This document shows positions 62,101 through 64,000 of a stretch of DNA of 64,000 nucleotides, piece after piece. Below the pieces are notes generated by a model. It did not search any database, had not been told where the DNA came from, and saw only the letters and a program-made list of their open reading frames with translations. Each line of letters starts with the position of its first letter. The first letter of the stretch is position 1. Made by a program: the position numbers and the translations under genes. The DNA is from Trachythela sp. YZ-2020 (taxonomy: Eukaryota > Cnidaria > Anthozoa > Malacalcyonacea > Clavulariidae). The stretch lies in the NCBI GenBank assembly GCA_016169945.1, contig JADLSH010000379.1:3903501-3967500 (forward strand). The letters run 5' to 3'.

Positions 62101-64000
62101 CAGGGGGGGGGGGCAATATTTTCATGAAATCGCCACCACAGAACCCAAGTAAATATATTATATTTATTGTATTTTTATGATTTATGATAAAAACAATAAA
62201 TTTTTGCCGTATTTTCTATTGTTTTTATCATAAATCATAAAAATACAATAATTCGCAAAGATTGCGCGTGACTTTCAAATTATTTTTAAACTTGTGTTCT
62301 TGATTCTGATCCTAAATGTGTTATGGGAGGTTTTTTCCTTTCAAGTGCAACTAATGTTTTCAATTTTTCGATTGGGACTATTCTACAATGAAGTACTCTT
62401 GGACACTGCACTGCCTCAAAACTTGACGAAACTTGGTTGAAATCTTCTTTAGTCATCTATCATTATGTAAAAGTACAACAATTGGATGATACTTGCAAGA
62501 CTCGGCGATAAAAAGCAAACAAGATGGCAAAATATGGCTGAAATCGTGTTTTGGTGGGGGGTAAGTGAAATAAAATGTATTATATTTAAACAAAACAATG
62601 TCAATCCTTATGAAATCTACAATAATTATATTAAATTAAGCATAGTTTTTCATCCCATGATAAAATTTTTTAGGAAATAAGAAAATTTAATCTCTGCAAG
62701 GTATATTAGTTATTTCATGCATAATTAGCAGTTGACCTGTGGTGGTGCATGGTCATTTTCTTGTAAAATATTATACTTAGACAAATTTTTCCTTCCAATA
62801 ACTACCCCTAAAAGCAACCTTCTAAACACTATAAGCACTTCAGAAAGGCTGTCGCTTTTGCTTTTCGGAAGTTAGAGCTATGTCGGTACTGCCGTTTCAG
62901 GGCGGGGTCATTTTCAGGACTTTCGTCCCGGATTCAGGTTTTCGCACATATGCCATGTTGACCGTCATGGTCAATTTACCCTAAAACAGTTGAGATTGCC
63001 TGTGGTAAATGAAACGCATACAAACTCCTATACAGGTCCTAGACTATTAGGTCTAGTATGTACATGTAAAAAAAATTATTAATAAAGGCACTGCTACTTT
63101 TGCAGTGGCAGACTACACGGCAAATCAAATTTTACTTTGCTTACAAACTATGCATGATCGATAAAAAACGGGCCTCAAGGCCAATCAAAATATTTTACAG
63201 TAAGTTTCTGATATATTTTATATTATCTAAACTAGTAAAAAAGCAACACTTCTTTCTAGAATAATTGTTGTATGTTTAAGTACTGGTATACAGCAGTTTA
63301 TTTCTGTGAAATTGGCTTTATAAATAAACAGAGCGTTGCAAGTGATCTAAAAATGTTTCTTTTTGCAAATTTGAAGCCGGTTTTCAAGAATGCATGACCG
63401 ATTGATGGCGTTCTTCACTTACGTGAAAAGACTGGTCAGAGGTAGCGTTCCAGGTATATTTAGTTCAATGGTTAAAACTATGTTATACACTTTGGATGAA
63501 AACTCTCCCTTATATTAATAGCATTTGATTTTTGGCCACCATGTTGTGTACAAATTTGGCTGACGTCAGCAATATTTTTCAAAACTCCATAACTCAAGGA
63601 TGAAATAATTGTATCAACTCAAGAATGTTGGAGAACACTCGTAGCAACGATATACGGAACATATAAAACAACCAGCTTTGTAGCTTCAGCAGTTTTATAA
63701 GTTTTAGAATTTGTCATGTGATGGGAAACAGGGAAAGTGTTGGCCAAAAACAAGTTATTAATTAAGGAACACTAAATTTATCACTGAGTAGAACTGTCTC
63801 TACTTTAATCAGTTCAGTTTGCATATGAGGACAAAGTTTCAAAATTCAGTATTGGTGAAGCAATTCTATTCAGTGATATTTAGTAATTTACCAACATATA
63901 TTAAAATATTAAGTATACACAATTTTGTGCGTGGTATACATACAGACATACCTCAACTTGTTTGGCGATTTTCTTTTCAAATGATGCATTTTTCTCAGGA
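29072..64000 (-). CDS. SSB: La/SSB RNA-binding protein (13 exons; extreme N-terminus outside window)
   Basis: Exons on minus: 64000-63952 (open), 57223-57157, 56081-56041, 55936-55877, 51017-50922, 49985-49923, 49161-49010, 48911-48849, 48679-48637, 30876-30802, 30698-30636, 30452-30335 and 29172-29072. They make 991 nt, 329 residues plus stop, all in frame. The La motif has KQVEYYFGDKNLPRDKF, keeping the Q, YY, D and F residues known to hold the 3' UUU-OH end of RNA. RRM1 has VYCKGF (RNP2-like) and GSVFVEFET (RNP1-like). RRM2 has GRVIHFAGAG, SREDIKEIFN and GFVRYEND. The C-terminal tail is basic (HHRGSMKRGRYDG) and ends KQAKSDT. La protects and folds new Pol III transcripts in the nucleus. 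The start codon probably lies just beyond 64000. The 17.8-kb intron between the ninth and tenth exons houses a 15-kb inverted-repeat structure. Confidence 0.93.
29173..30334. other. Last La intron, nothing recognised
   Basis: AT-rich and rich in ACACAACATA words. The short GGCAAA-rich stretch at 29650-29760 is low complexity. No exon, RNA gene or transposon end found. Confidence 0.5.
30915..31762. mobile_element. TTTAAATTCGCGC-ended repeat interrupted by a second MITE
   Basis: Outer motifs (AAATTCGCGCAGAATTAGAA / TTTAAATCGCGCGAATTAAA, with GGTGCGCGAAATTT) mirror each other. A separate element is inserted at 31135-31520. Confidence 0.5.
31135..31520. mobile_element. hAT-like MITE, GCTCAAAATAACGGCCG ends
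   Basis: The ends CAGAGCTCAAAATAACGGCC and its counterpart CAGGGCTCAAAATAACGGCC face each other, followed by many GACCGGTCA units. The word CATTA flanks both sides (31130-31134, 31521-31525), perhaps the surviving part of an 8-bp duplication. Confidence 0.65.
32105..32262 (-). repeat. Penelope-like terminal fragment with a CTGATGA core
   Basis: On the minus strand this reads TATATAAGGAGC, then CCCTGATGAAGACACTAGAC (CTGATGA on the complement of 32239-32245), and later CCACAAAACAAAACAACTAT. The same three landmarks occur in the same order at 48377-48590 on +. The hammerhead-like stem II is cut short here. Confidence 0.5.
32283..32656. mobile_element. Foldback MITE with CAGTGAGCTCCATATATAT ends
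   Basis: Inverted ends of about 70 bp share CAGTGAGCTCCATATATA, CTGGAGTNAGAACTT, AGTGAAGCCAA and GATGGCGG. The interior is non-coding. It inserted next to a Penelope-like fragment. Confidence 0.7.
33389..34996 (+). CDS. Accessory ORF of the TA transposon: PB1-like N-terminus, zinc-binding centre, basic/acidic tail
   Basis: An intact 535-codon ORF starts 191 bp inside the left end. Residues 1-107 look like a compact alpha/beta fold that could be PB1-like (MYQVVVSYLD; FINILPGNP). A cysteine/histidine cluster spans 193-229: CGKCHIRGHRAEG, then C212, C217, C223 and H229, with the CTSYYICGQ stretch. A predicted coiled coil covers about 234-265. Residues 373-432 alternate lysine/arginine-rich and serine/aspartate-rich blocks, suggesting a nuclear localisation signal. 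I recall similar CGKCH..GHRA..CTSY proteins in cnidarian genomes but know no function. A nucleic-acid-binding role in transposition is inference. Stops and frame are clean, as in the transposase. Confidence 0.75.
   Translation: MYQVVVSYLDSRYGCFFSDEAILDYDELLEKVKTAVPYIQNIPTERIRIAYKDVSLSSSTSSTRQDENVFINILPGNPMVLGEAFRNAYDCGSESFKRIEIKLREVDSPFVAKMRKQNTNTTPASRYNTAEPHTSKELFPEAEPDWKISKLEDISDHAQQLQDELVAVNVQLEDLTRPVIEPPQLGQYKSIVCGKCHIRGHRAEGNRHNVACMREVCTSYYICGQNKKHPEHFEQIRNLTKRQKQLNSEFETLSTNKKSLEAFQSKSVSAFVTALTPRLLKAFPDRYNTTTTSGKILLQKDLATLRIACSNKIPSLTTDERQYFTELLEKQQVYNIASDLNFDVRAGNTSQHSINVNTHISSPLSKKAKRHKKKTIEISSSDNFTDSSDITSDDSESSDEERRTKSRRTRKHRRKYKRHEHGSKKMRNDRLQKVSHEFIGSENFKVANIQEKKTMSMSINQSNYNRGLSPYSNILHGAVPSDSGFLKFGASNSRSNSYNNQEQPELQHMTPQNVVTGYSTLTLDDLAHAAEEILK
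35668..36684 (-). CDS. DD38E transposase (IS630/Tc1/mariner superfamily)
   Basis: From the ATG at 36684 the protein has 338 aa. A longer frame starts at 36864 but runs into the terminal repeat, so I prefer the inner start (MSTVQKTKVASLP). A helix-turn-helix pair spans residues 14-60 (NFSAIASRTGVTSKTVSNII). The DDE core has D162 in VHFFDESSF, D251 in IVVMDNCGFHHG and E290 in PPYSPEFNPCE, with 38 residues between the last two. PPYSPEFNP is the family's typical block. It would cut and join at TA targets in the nucleus. All three acids are present, so the enzyme may be active. It is convergent with the 535-aa ORF, with about 670 bp between stops. Confidence 0.9.
   Translation of the reverse strand: MSTVQKTKVASLPVRQRMLNLWLTGENFSAIASRTGVTSKTVSNIIRQFIERGHLFPLKPGGKERQIATPNVVEYIEFQKVSKPSITALEIQVALINDGVCNLENLPSKSTISDVLRKDLNFTFKKLKVVPQESLTQQNQFKLIQHAMLMSQVDPSKVHFFDESSFKRTTGNRLYGHAHRGKRAVEVKRYASDCNYTLNLLQSRFGITHFNLLEGASNGLEMLQFFHESLQVVDEVYGNPVLAQGDIVVMDNCGFHHGHFAEAELRRMLGQREITLIFQPPYSPEFNPCEFSFSTIKSYLRKHETFAVNFTELAILRALEVITPDMCTNFFRHCGFLV
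36879..37590. pseudogene. Left-arm remnant: ORF A start, tRNA-Leu 3' end and decayed ORF B
   Basis: After the transposon, the arm resumes with the ORF A start (ATGGCAGAACAGCTAATTCT at 37026). It jumps after about 14 codons into the T arm and acceptor of tRNA-Leu (37068-37088), followed by its poly-T. Next comes a copy of ORF B with frame lesions. ORF B is cut near 37575, where sequence joins directly to AAAAGCATACTGTAACTAAA; in the right arm that sequence lies beyond the ORF B stop. So two deletions separate this arm from its partner. Confidence 0.75.
37882..38754 (-). pseudogene. Rhodopsin-like GPCR, copy 1, TM7 lost
   Basis: The reading frame is open for 290 codons and nearly identical to the intact copy at 42049-42918 for about 235 residues (TM1 to TM6). 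Then a deletion of about 390 bp replaces TM7 and the tail with unrelated 3' flank sequence (MYCCKYVLQLSILNWCHRR). The junction lies at a short AGTATGTATTG microhomology. Without TM7 it is unlikely to signal. It faces copy 2 in a palindromic arrangement centred near 38830. Confidence 0.8.
38860..39660 (+). pseudogene. Rhodopsin-like GPCR, copy 2, degraded
   Basis: The start and most of TM1 are missing. TM2-TM5 are recognisable across several frame lesions, and TM6 ends at a stop near 39466. The TM7 region (STFNCLIFFWR) follows in a different frame. The 3' flank to about 40340 matches that of copies 1 and 3 but keeps more than copy 1. Confidence 0.8.
39661..40647. other. GPCR 3' flank, then GGATTTT-rich unique sequence
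   Basis: 39661-40340 is the duplicated GPCR 3' flank. 40341-40647 is AT-rich, with repeated GGGGATATTAGGGGATTTT-like words and no ORF, repeat boundary or RNA gene that I can support. Confidence 0.5.
40648..40939. mobile_element. Variable-core foldback element, copy 2
   Basis: Arms TTACTTTATGGTTTCCGTG enclose a dyad TTTGGATGGCCTGATCCAAA. A TTTTATAAAATAAC palindrome and a half copy (CTTCCGTGTTTGGATGGCC) follow, and then ACATGTTATTTTATAA. Layout and spacing parallel 17881-18209, but the dyad sequence in the arms is different. Confidence 0.7.
41024..41640. mobile_element. AGGGGCCGATTACATGGGC / GACAACTCGGCCCC MITE
   Basis: Inverted ends share GGGGCCGA and GAGTTGT..CCGGC words. The interior carries mirrored CGAGTTGTCCCGCCTAGCC, GGCTAGCCC and CATGTAAT stretches. 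About 617 bp, non-coding. 41641-41948 after it is plain sequence up to the GPCR 5' flank. Confidence 0.55.
42049..42918 (+). CDS. Rhodopsin-like (class A) GPCR, intact single exon
   Basis: 289 aa with seven predicted membrane helices. Class A marks are N in TM1 (GIFLNSVVV), LSCFDLAVV in TM2 (D2.50), ERF instead of DRY at the end of TM3 (TLTIERFLGLTF), and CFFVCFLPQ in TM6. TM7 has NSTFNCLIFFWRN, a weak version of NPxxY. There is a short basic C-terminus. Ligand unknown; it resembles the orphan intronless receptors abundant in cnidarians. Its 5' flank from about 41950 and 3' flank to 43505 are duplicated around copies 1 and 2. It lies on + inside a La intron. It is the only copy of the three with all seven helices. 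Confidence 0.8.
   Translation: MLLSTFINALLLCILNVSFMVAGIFLNSVVVISIRRSSQLRKKPCHFMILVLSCFDLAVVAITHPLLVLSTIIWSKEDSNELCEDIRKYISIFLTMFSMLALLTLTIERFLGLTFPIFHRTSVTKKRLLFFLAFFMILLSGLFVLFDKILKNSGNILVMVFISILLFLFIYLNYKMFIIANSKRKDERVTPTTASDQERKGRKLNFKSISTCSLAVACFFVCFLPQIIYSGFRLKSETPWYDKQVLLFSIWSKTFVSMNSTFNCLIFFWRNSILRREGTKIVKRFTGFF
43657..44115 (-). pseudogene. ORF C, inverted second copy, broken
   Basis: Reads on minus from a microsatellite through an acidic GSELEDESDP repeat and the conserved WKPLIEEAKQRYASEYEE / YLERLLWMRQLRRNHVH block. It keeps the original C-terminus (DEALEAAVDKRK..NTDSD, stop near 43657). Two extra bases just after NHVH break the frame. The N-terminal zinc-finger part is replaced by a (CGCA)n tract, so the gene is truncated. 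Confidence 0.75.
44107..44200. repeat. (CGCA)n / (CATA)n microsatellite
   Basis: About 57 bp of tandem CGCA followed by CACA and CATA units. It lies at the truncation edge of the inverted ORF C copy, perhaps marking the repair junction. The long alanine/cysteine/valine ORFs across it are artefacts. Confidence 0.9.
44289..44700. repeat. Pair of ~60-bp direct repeats around a 290-bp insert
   Basis: GAGCTTGTCTACGTCAA, GCTCATTCATGAGCTATACA and GAGCAAGTGCTCATGAGGCA occur at about 44290-44349 and again at 44641-44699. The block lies just before the ORF C start. Parts of the unit are themselves palindromic (CTCATGAG, TCATGA). The insert has no recognisable content. Confidence 0.65.
44736..46105 (+). 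pseudogene. ORF C: zinc-finger + acidic + conserved helical C-terminal protein, split by a hAT MITE
   Basis: Two parts, 44736-44829 and 45603-46105, join in one frame when the MITE and one 8-bp duplication are disregarded (597 nt, 198 aa). The first part has FCGKSFNRRFNLRRH and ends EYC, a zinc finger of C2HC style in which the first cysteine position is not evident. Next comes an acidic region with two GSELE.E repeats, then the helical block KPLIEEAKQRYASEY to LERLLWMRQLRRNHVHRKV. Near 46060 a deletion relative to the inverted copy garbles the last residues. I recall many related proteins in cnidarian genomes but know no function. It converges on ORF B. Confidence 0.65.
44830..45594. mobile_element. 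hAT MITE inserted in ORF C
   Basis: Its 14-bp perfect inverted ends are CAGGGGCGCACATT and AATGTGCGCCCCTG. It is flanked by the perfect 8-bp duplication CCCATTCC (44822-44829, 45595-45602), diagnostic of hAT-type transposition. Length 765 bp, no transposase. Host ORF C is in frame across the duplication site, so the MITE broke a previously open gene. Confidence 0.9.
46436..46846 (-). CDS. ORF B: small protein of unknown function
   Basis: An open frame of 136 codons; an internal start MIFTWLTKVD may be the real one. The product is helical and rich in leucine and glutamate (TLVKLLEAIYADAVTNEM; VLERLRELEKAP) with a few cysteines. No domain recognised. A damaged copy in the left arm shows conserved spacing. 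It is transcribed in the same direction as tRNA-Leu and ORF A, and ORF C points toward it. Its presence twice in the same order argues that it belongs to the composite structure. Confidence 0.55.
   Translation of the reverse strand: MYFKKNKCCKMIFTWLTKVDYVETLVKLLEAIYADAVTNEMTQLCQENECNIDEGWQTYGIEAIERVNSKHLVWNSFVEAAKILKINCHENVLERLRELEKAPDHMSVYDLEESYHCEKSHHLQCILNYLSFWREK
47079..47163 (-). tRNA. tRNA-Leu (CAA anticodon), no intron
   Basis: The 85-nt sequence folds as a class II tRNA. The acceptor stem GCTAGGA pairs with TCCTGGC, followed by discriminator A. The anticodon stem TTAGA/TCTAG surrounds loop CTCAAGA with anticodon CAA. A variable arm forms from GTGC..GCAC. The T stem GAGGG/CCCTC is perfect around TTCGAGT. 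Box A-like TGGCCGAGTTGG and box B GGTTCGAGTCC are present. A run of six Ts on the transcribed side (complement of 47067-47072) can terminate Pol III. It lies between ORF A and ORF B in the right arm. The left arm keeps only its last 21 nt. Confidence 0.93.
47236..47639 (-). pseudogene. ORF A: possible Bcl-2-like protein, one frameshift
   Basis: The start MAEQLILEVFRENN (47639) is in a different frame from the main part, with a one-base shift near 47580. The main part (from about 47575 to the stop near 47236) is about 110 aa and helical. PSNFCRIMSYLTLVCKV could correspond to a BH1 segment and KPSWTQRLIAWLLGY to BH2, with a hydrophobic last helix. Bcl-2 proteins control mitochondrial apoptosis and have been captured by several DNA viruses and virus-like elements. 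Here the assignment rests only on a weak pattern, without the usual NWGR or GGW words. It may equally be an unrelated helical protein. Confidence 0.35.
47865..48067. mobile_element. 203-bp MITE at the right end of the composite
   Basis: The inverted ends are CAGTATAGAGACGACCAGTA followed by GGGCCACTC. ATATAAC (7 bp, possibly 8 with the adjacent G) flanks both sides (47858-47864, 48068-48074). hAT is the best guess. The equivalent point of the left arm lacks it. Confidence 0.8.
48377..48590 (+). repeat. Penelope-like terminal fragment with degenerate hammerhead core
   Basis: TATATAAGGAGC is followed by CACTGATGAAGACACTAGAC and TGGAGTGTCAAAACGTAGG. CTGATGA (48434-48440) and the ACACT/AGTGT stem fit the hammerhead fold. 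The conserved GAAA is AAAA here, so catalysis is doubtful. Such motifs are known from Penelope-like element ends. A related, cut copy sits inverted at 32105-32262 on the far side of the composite. Confidence 0.5.
49432..49489. other. 27-bp perfect hairpin with 4-nt loop in a La intron
   Basis: Arm 49432-49458 (GTAGAAGGTTTAGGTGGTGG then ATATTTC) is perfectly complementary to 49463-49489. The loop is GAGT. It lies in the La intron between the exons at 49161 and 49923, so it is transcribed with La. It could be a foldback remnant or a small-RNA precursor; nothing in the sequence decides. Confidence 0.85.
49560..49890. repeat. ACAGACAA / TTGTCTGT microsatellite-like inverted block
   Basis: The left half is rich in AAACAGACAGACC units and the right half in GGTCTGTCTGTTTGT, so the block is an imperfect palindrome of simple repeats with interspersed unique words. 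ORFs here are repeat read-through. Confidence 0.75.
50084..50335. mobile_element. GTTTACACACCGCGATTTGTC-type MITE carrying a micro-MITE
   Basis: Its beginning (AAAGGTTTGTTTACACACC, GCGATTTGTCAGGCC) and end match the nested MITE at 22957-23104. A ~103-bp TTAACCCATTAGC element is inserted at 50122-50224. The outer element continues after it without change of family. Confidence 0.6.
50122..50224. mobile_element. Micro-MITE, TTAACCCATTAGC family, copy A
   Basis: About 103 bp with ends TTAACCCATTAGCTTGCA and GCCAGTTAATGGGTTAA, and internal TTTAGTATTTTACTCTGTCT and GTCAGTGGTAGGGTACT. Other copies lie at 56500-56613, about 56636-56680 (partial) and 58751-58860. A fragment is at about 25330-25395. 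Confidence 0.75.
50394..50903. mobile_element. 510-bp TTAA MITE with long inverted ends
   Basis: Ends AGGACATTGGCAACAAAAAA (about 80 bp of near-matching arms, including TTATTGTCTCATTTGAAAGA and ACGTTT) are flanked by TTAA at 50390-50393 and 50904-50907. This target points to Kolobok or piggyBac. Non-coding. It sits just downstream, in the La sense, of the exon at 51017-50922. Confidence 0.8.
51150..51620. mobile_element. Dispersed Penelope-like fragment
   Basis: Minus-strand reading gives AATTTCCAGACGTAGGGCC, a CTCGAGACGTC word and AAAGTTCTTATTG, with AATCAGATGGATTTAATCAA on +. It shares these with 13060-13990 and 15950-16190 and extends further on one side (CGAGAGGGTGAATGGTGCC). No intact reverse transcriptase is seen. 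Confidence 0.45.
51621..52321. other. La intron sequence between repeats, nothing recognised
   Basis: AT-rich and largely unremarkable. If the BEL/Pao element had a 3' LTR on this side I cannot identify it. Confidence 0.4.
52322..54533 (-). pseudogene. BEL/Pao integrase region, interrupted
   Basis: Minus strand, 54533-53908 then 53173-52322. The first part has the zinc-binding HHCC-like lead (HYHTIHGGIGLTMARVREEY) and the first core acid in IVGVDFAGPI. The second part has MVSDNGGTFIG, NLSRAPWWGGQFERLV with the third acid position in the following helix, and NCRPLSYVE. A C-terminal domain with VGDVVIVRSDE follows. The block order and words are those of BEL/Pao integrases. A 730-bp MITE splits it. 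Part of the leading segment holds a stop. It lies in a La intron, sense with La. Confidence 0.85.
53178..53907. mobile_element. 730-bp Kolobok-related MITE inserted in the BEL integrase
   Basis: Ends GGTGGTCGTATCCCTTT / AAAGGGATACGACCACC are flanked by TTAA (53174-53177, 53908-53911). The interior shares TAGTGCCTGACA, GTCAGGCACTAG, CTAAGCTTTTCAAAAATAT-like and GCCGCCATATTGG-like words, in the same order, with the 2.8-kb Kolobok element at 19228-22035. The terminal GGTGGT is also shared. It is probably a deletion derivative of a sister Kolobok family. Confidence 0.88.
54585..55458 (-). pseudogene. BEL/Pao gag-like region, frameshifted
   Basis: The first frame (55458-54997) is a coiled-coil-rich protein (MDSKLKTLRLKLKQTEG...) ending in LPKLTITKFNG. 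The second (55022-54585) continues with the typical WVRFEGQFNAIVD, KFSHLKELV and GYERAIKYLRDKYGHPS words of the retrotransposon DUF1759-type gag domain. A frameshift near 55000-55020 separates them. Protease, reverse transcriptase and RNase H are missing between this and the integrase; the two regions are only about 50-100 bp apart, so the element is internally deleted. Confidence 0.8.
56347..57013. mobile_element. TA MITE with CAGTACCGCTCACATGAAAC ends
   Basis: 667 bp with inverted ends CAGTACCGCTCACATGAAAC / GTTTCATGTGAGTGGTACTG, flanked by TA on both sides (56345-56346, 57014-57015). It contains two copies of the ~105-bp micro-MITE (56500-56613 and a partial one near 56636). It is related by its terminal CAGTACC to the element at 59711-60486. 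It lies between La exons 56081 and 57157. Confidence 0.78.
56500..56613. mobile_element. Micro-MITE, TTAACCC family, copy B
   Basis: TTAACCCGTTTAGCTTGCAG to GCCAGTTAATGGGTTAAC, nested in the TA MITE. A partial third copy (TTAACCCATTAGCTTGCG) follows at about 56636-56680. Confidence 0.75.
57465..57814. mobile_element. TTTAGCCAGG-ended MITE, full copy
   Basis: 350 bp from GCAGGCTTTTAGCCAGGATG to GCCTGGCTAAATGCCTG. The two ends are imperfect inverted repeats (TTTAGCCAGG). Matches in parts with 23755-24275 (inverted) and 25405-25630. Confidence 0.7.
58003..58171. repeat. 53-bp perfect inverted repeat with 63-nt loop
   Basis: Arms 58003-58055 and 58119-58171 are perfect complements (CTTTCATAATTCAGATGAGT...). 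The block is flanked by two direct copies of TTGGAATATTGACAAGTTT..AATGCTAGAGAAT (near 57962 and 58195), indicating a local duplication around the hairpin. Confidence 0.85.
58573..58728. mobile_element. Foldback element with TTTCATCAGGGGA arms
   Basis: Arms GTAAACAACTCGTTTCTCGT / inverse and GTGTTTCATCAGGGGA / inverse enclose a GC-rich central hairpin (CTCGCGCTTCGCGCTCG). In style it resembles the variable-core foldbacks at 17881 and 40648, but the terminal sequence differs. Confidence 0.65.
58751..58860. mobile_element. Micro-MITE, TTAACCC family, copy D
   Basis: TTAACCCATTAGCTTGCAAT to TGCCAGTTAATGGGC. The right terminus has G-to-C changes after GGG. Internal GTGCCCTACTTTAGTATTTT as in copies A and B. 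Confidence 0.75.
59130..59460. repeat. GGCTGGCC-rich duplicated and inverted block
   Basis: CATTTATATGGACAACNNGGCTGG occurs twice in direct order (near 59178 and 59271), and GCCAGGCTTCCATATAAAC is inverted at the right side. Probably a decayed DNA element. No clean ends. Confidence 0.45.
59711..60486. mobile_element. TA MITE with CAGTACCACCCAAGGGAAAG ends
   Basis: 776 bp; right end complement CAGTACTGTCCAACGGAAAG. TA flanks both ends (59709-59710, 60487-60488). The related repeat near 63465-63480 has the uninterrupted site (reverse complement ATTGAACTAAATATACC) with a single TA, confirming the insertion point. The interior is rich in CTCGAAACGAG-like words; no transposase. Confidence 0.82.
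60917..63047. repeat. 2.1-kb palindrome with ~1-kb arms in the first visible La intron
   Basis: The left arm from 60917 (ATAGTCTAGGACCTGTATAG) and right arm to 63047 are inverted copies at high identity. They include TTTAGGGTAAATTGACCATG and ATCATCCAATTGTTGTACTT. The centre (about 62165-62252) is a second perfect-looking hairpin (TATTGTATTTTTATGATTTA). The left arm has an extra segment of about 360 bp (61562-61921) absent from the right. ORFs here are short and unconvincing. It resembles a giant foldback element; no target duplication is clear. Confidence 0.8.
63430..63770. repeat. Foldback-repeat family copy 3, inverted
   Basis: Reverse complement of the family seen at 10870-11365 and 59510-59708/60487-60530: CTGACGTCAGC, TCAAAACTCCATAACTCAAG and CGTTCCAGGTATATTTAGTT. 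It lies beyond the palindrome in opposite orientation to the 59.5-kb copy, so the two bracket it. Confidence 0.6.

Overview
The window is animal nuclear DNA: AT-rich, with spliced genes and very dense in nested DNA transposons. I think a cnidarian, probably an anthozoan, is most likely. The grounds are single-exon rhodopsin-like receptor genes, a Kolobok element, BEL/Pao and Penelope-like remnants, abundant foldback MITEs and a tRNA-derived SINE; this is inference from gene and repeat character, not a species call. Four conserved genes give the skeleton. From left to right they are the last exon of a CRNKL1 (crooked neck) gene (+, 222-341), a complete ten-exon BRAT1 gene (-, 26282 to 5682, 810 aa), a complete three-exon PHPT1 gene (+, 26608 to 28878, 119 aa) and most of a La/SSB gene (-, from beyond 64000 down to 29072; 13 exons seen). 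BRAT1 and PHPT1 are divergent, 325 bp apart. CRNKL1/BRAT1 and PHPT1/La are convergent pairs. I assembled the exons by hand, and every junction keeps frame and has GT..AG ends.

Nearly everything else is mobile or repetitive DNA. Positions 342-5681 hold a dead LINE fragment and two related minisatellites. The BRAT1 introns (6-26 kb) hold a SINE, MITEs of several superfamilies (TA, TTA, TTAA and probably 8-bp targets) and a 2.8-kb Kolobok element whose transposase carries one frameshift. A 224-bp MITE with a 9-bp target duplication fills most of the BRAT1/PHPT1 shared promoter.

The most unusual region is the 17.8-kb La intron (30877-48636). It contains a structure of about 15 kb bounded by inverted repeats (33094-48078). 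Its right arm carries a tRNA-Leu(CAA) gene, a frameshifted ORF that may have a Bcl-2-like fold, a second small ORF and a zinc-finger/acidic ORF. Its left arm is a deleted version of part of this. Between the arms lie three copies of one rhodopsin-like GPCR gene. The left arm is also split by an apparently intact 3.68-kb Tc1/mariner-superfamily element with TA duplications. That element has two intact convergent ORFs, a DD38E transposase and a 535-aa zinc-binding accessory protein; the other arm preserves the empty target site.

The remaining La introns (48.7-64 kb) hold a deleted BEL/Pao element whose integrase region is interrupted by a 730-bp TTAA MITE related to the Kolobok element, a 2.1-kb palindrome, a 27-bp perfect hairpin, several copies of a ~105-bp micro-MITE and two related TA MITEs. 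The host genes have housekeeping roles: splicing (CRNKL1), DNA-damage/Integrator function (BRAT1), phosphohistidine hydrolysis (PHPT1) and Pol III RNA chaperoning (La). I see no sign that they form a joint pathway; the transposons are passengers, mostly in introns.
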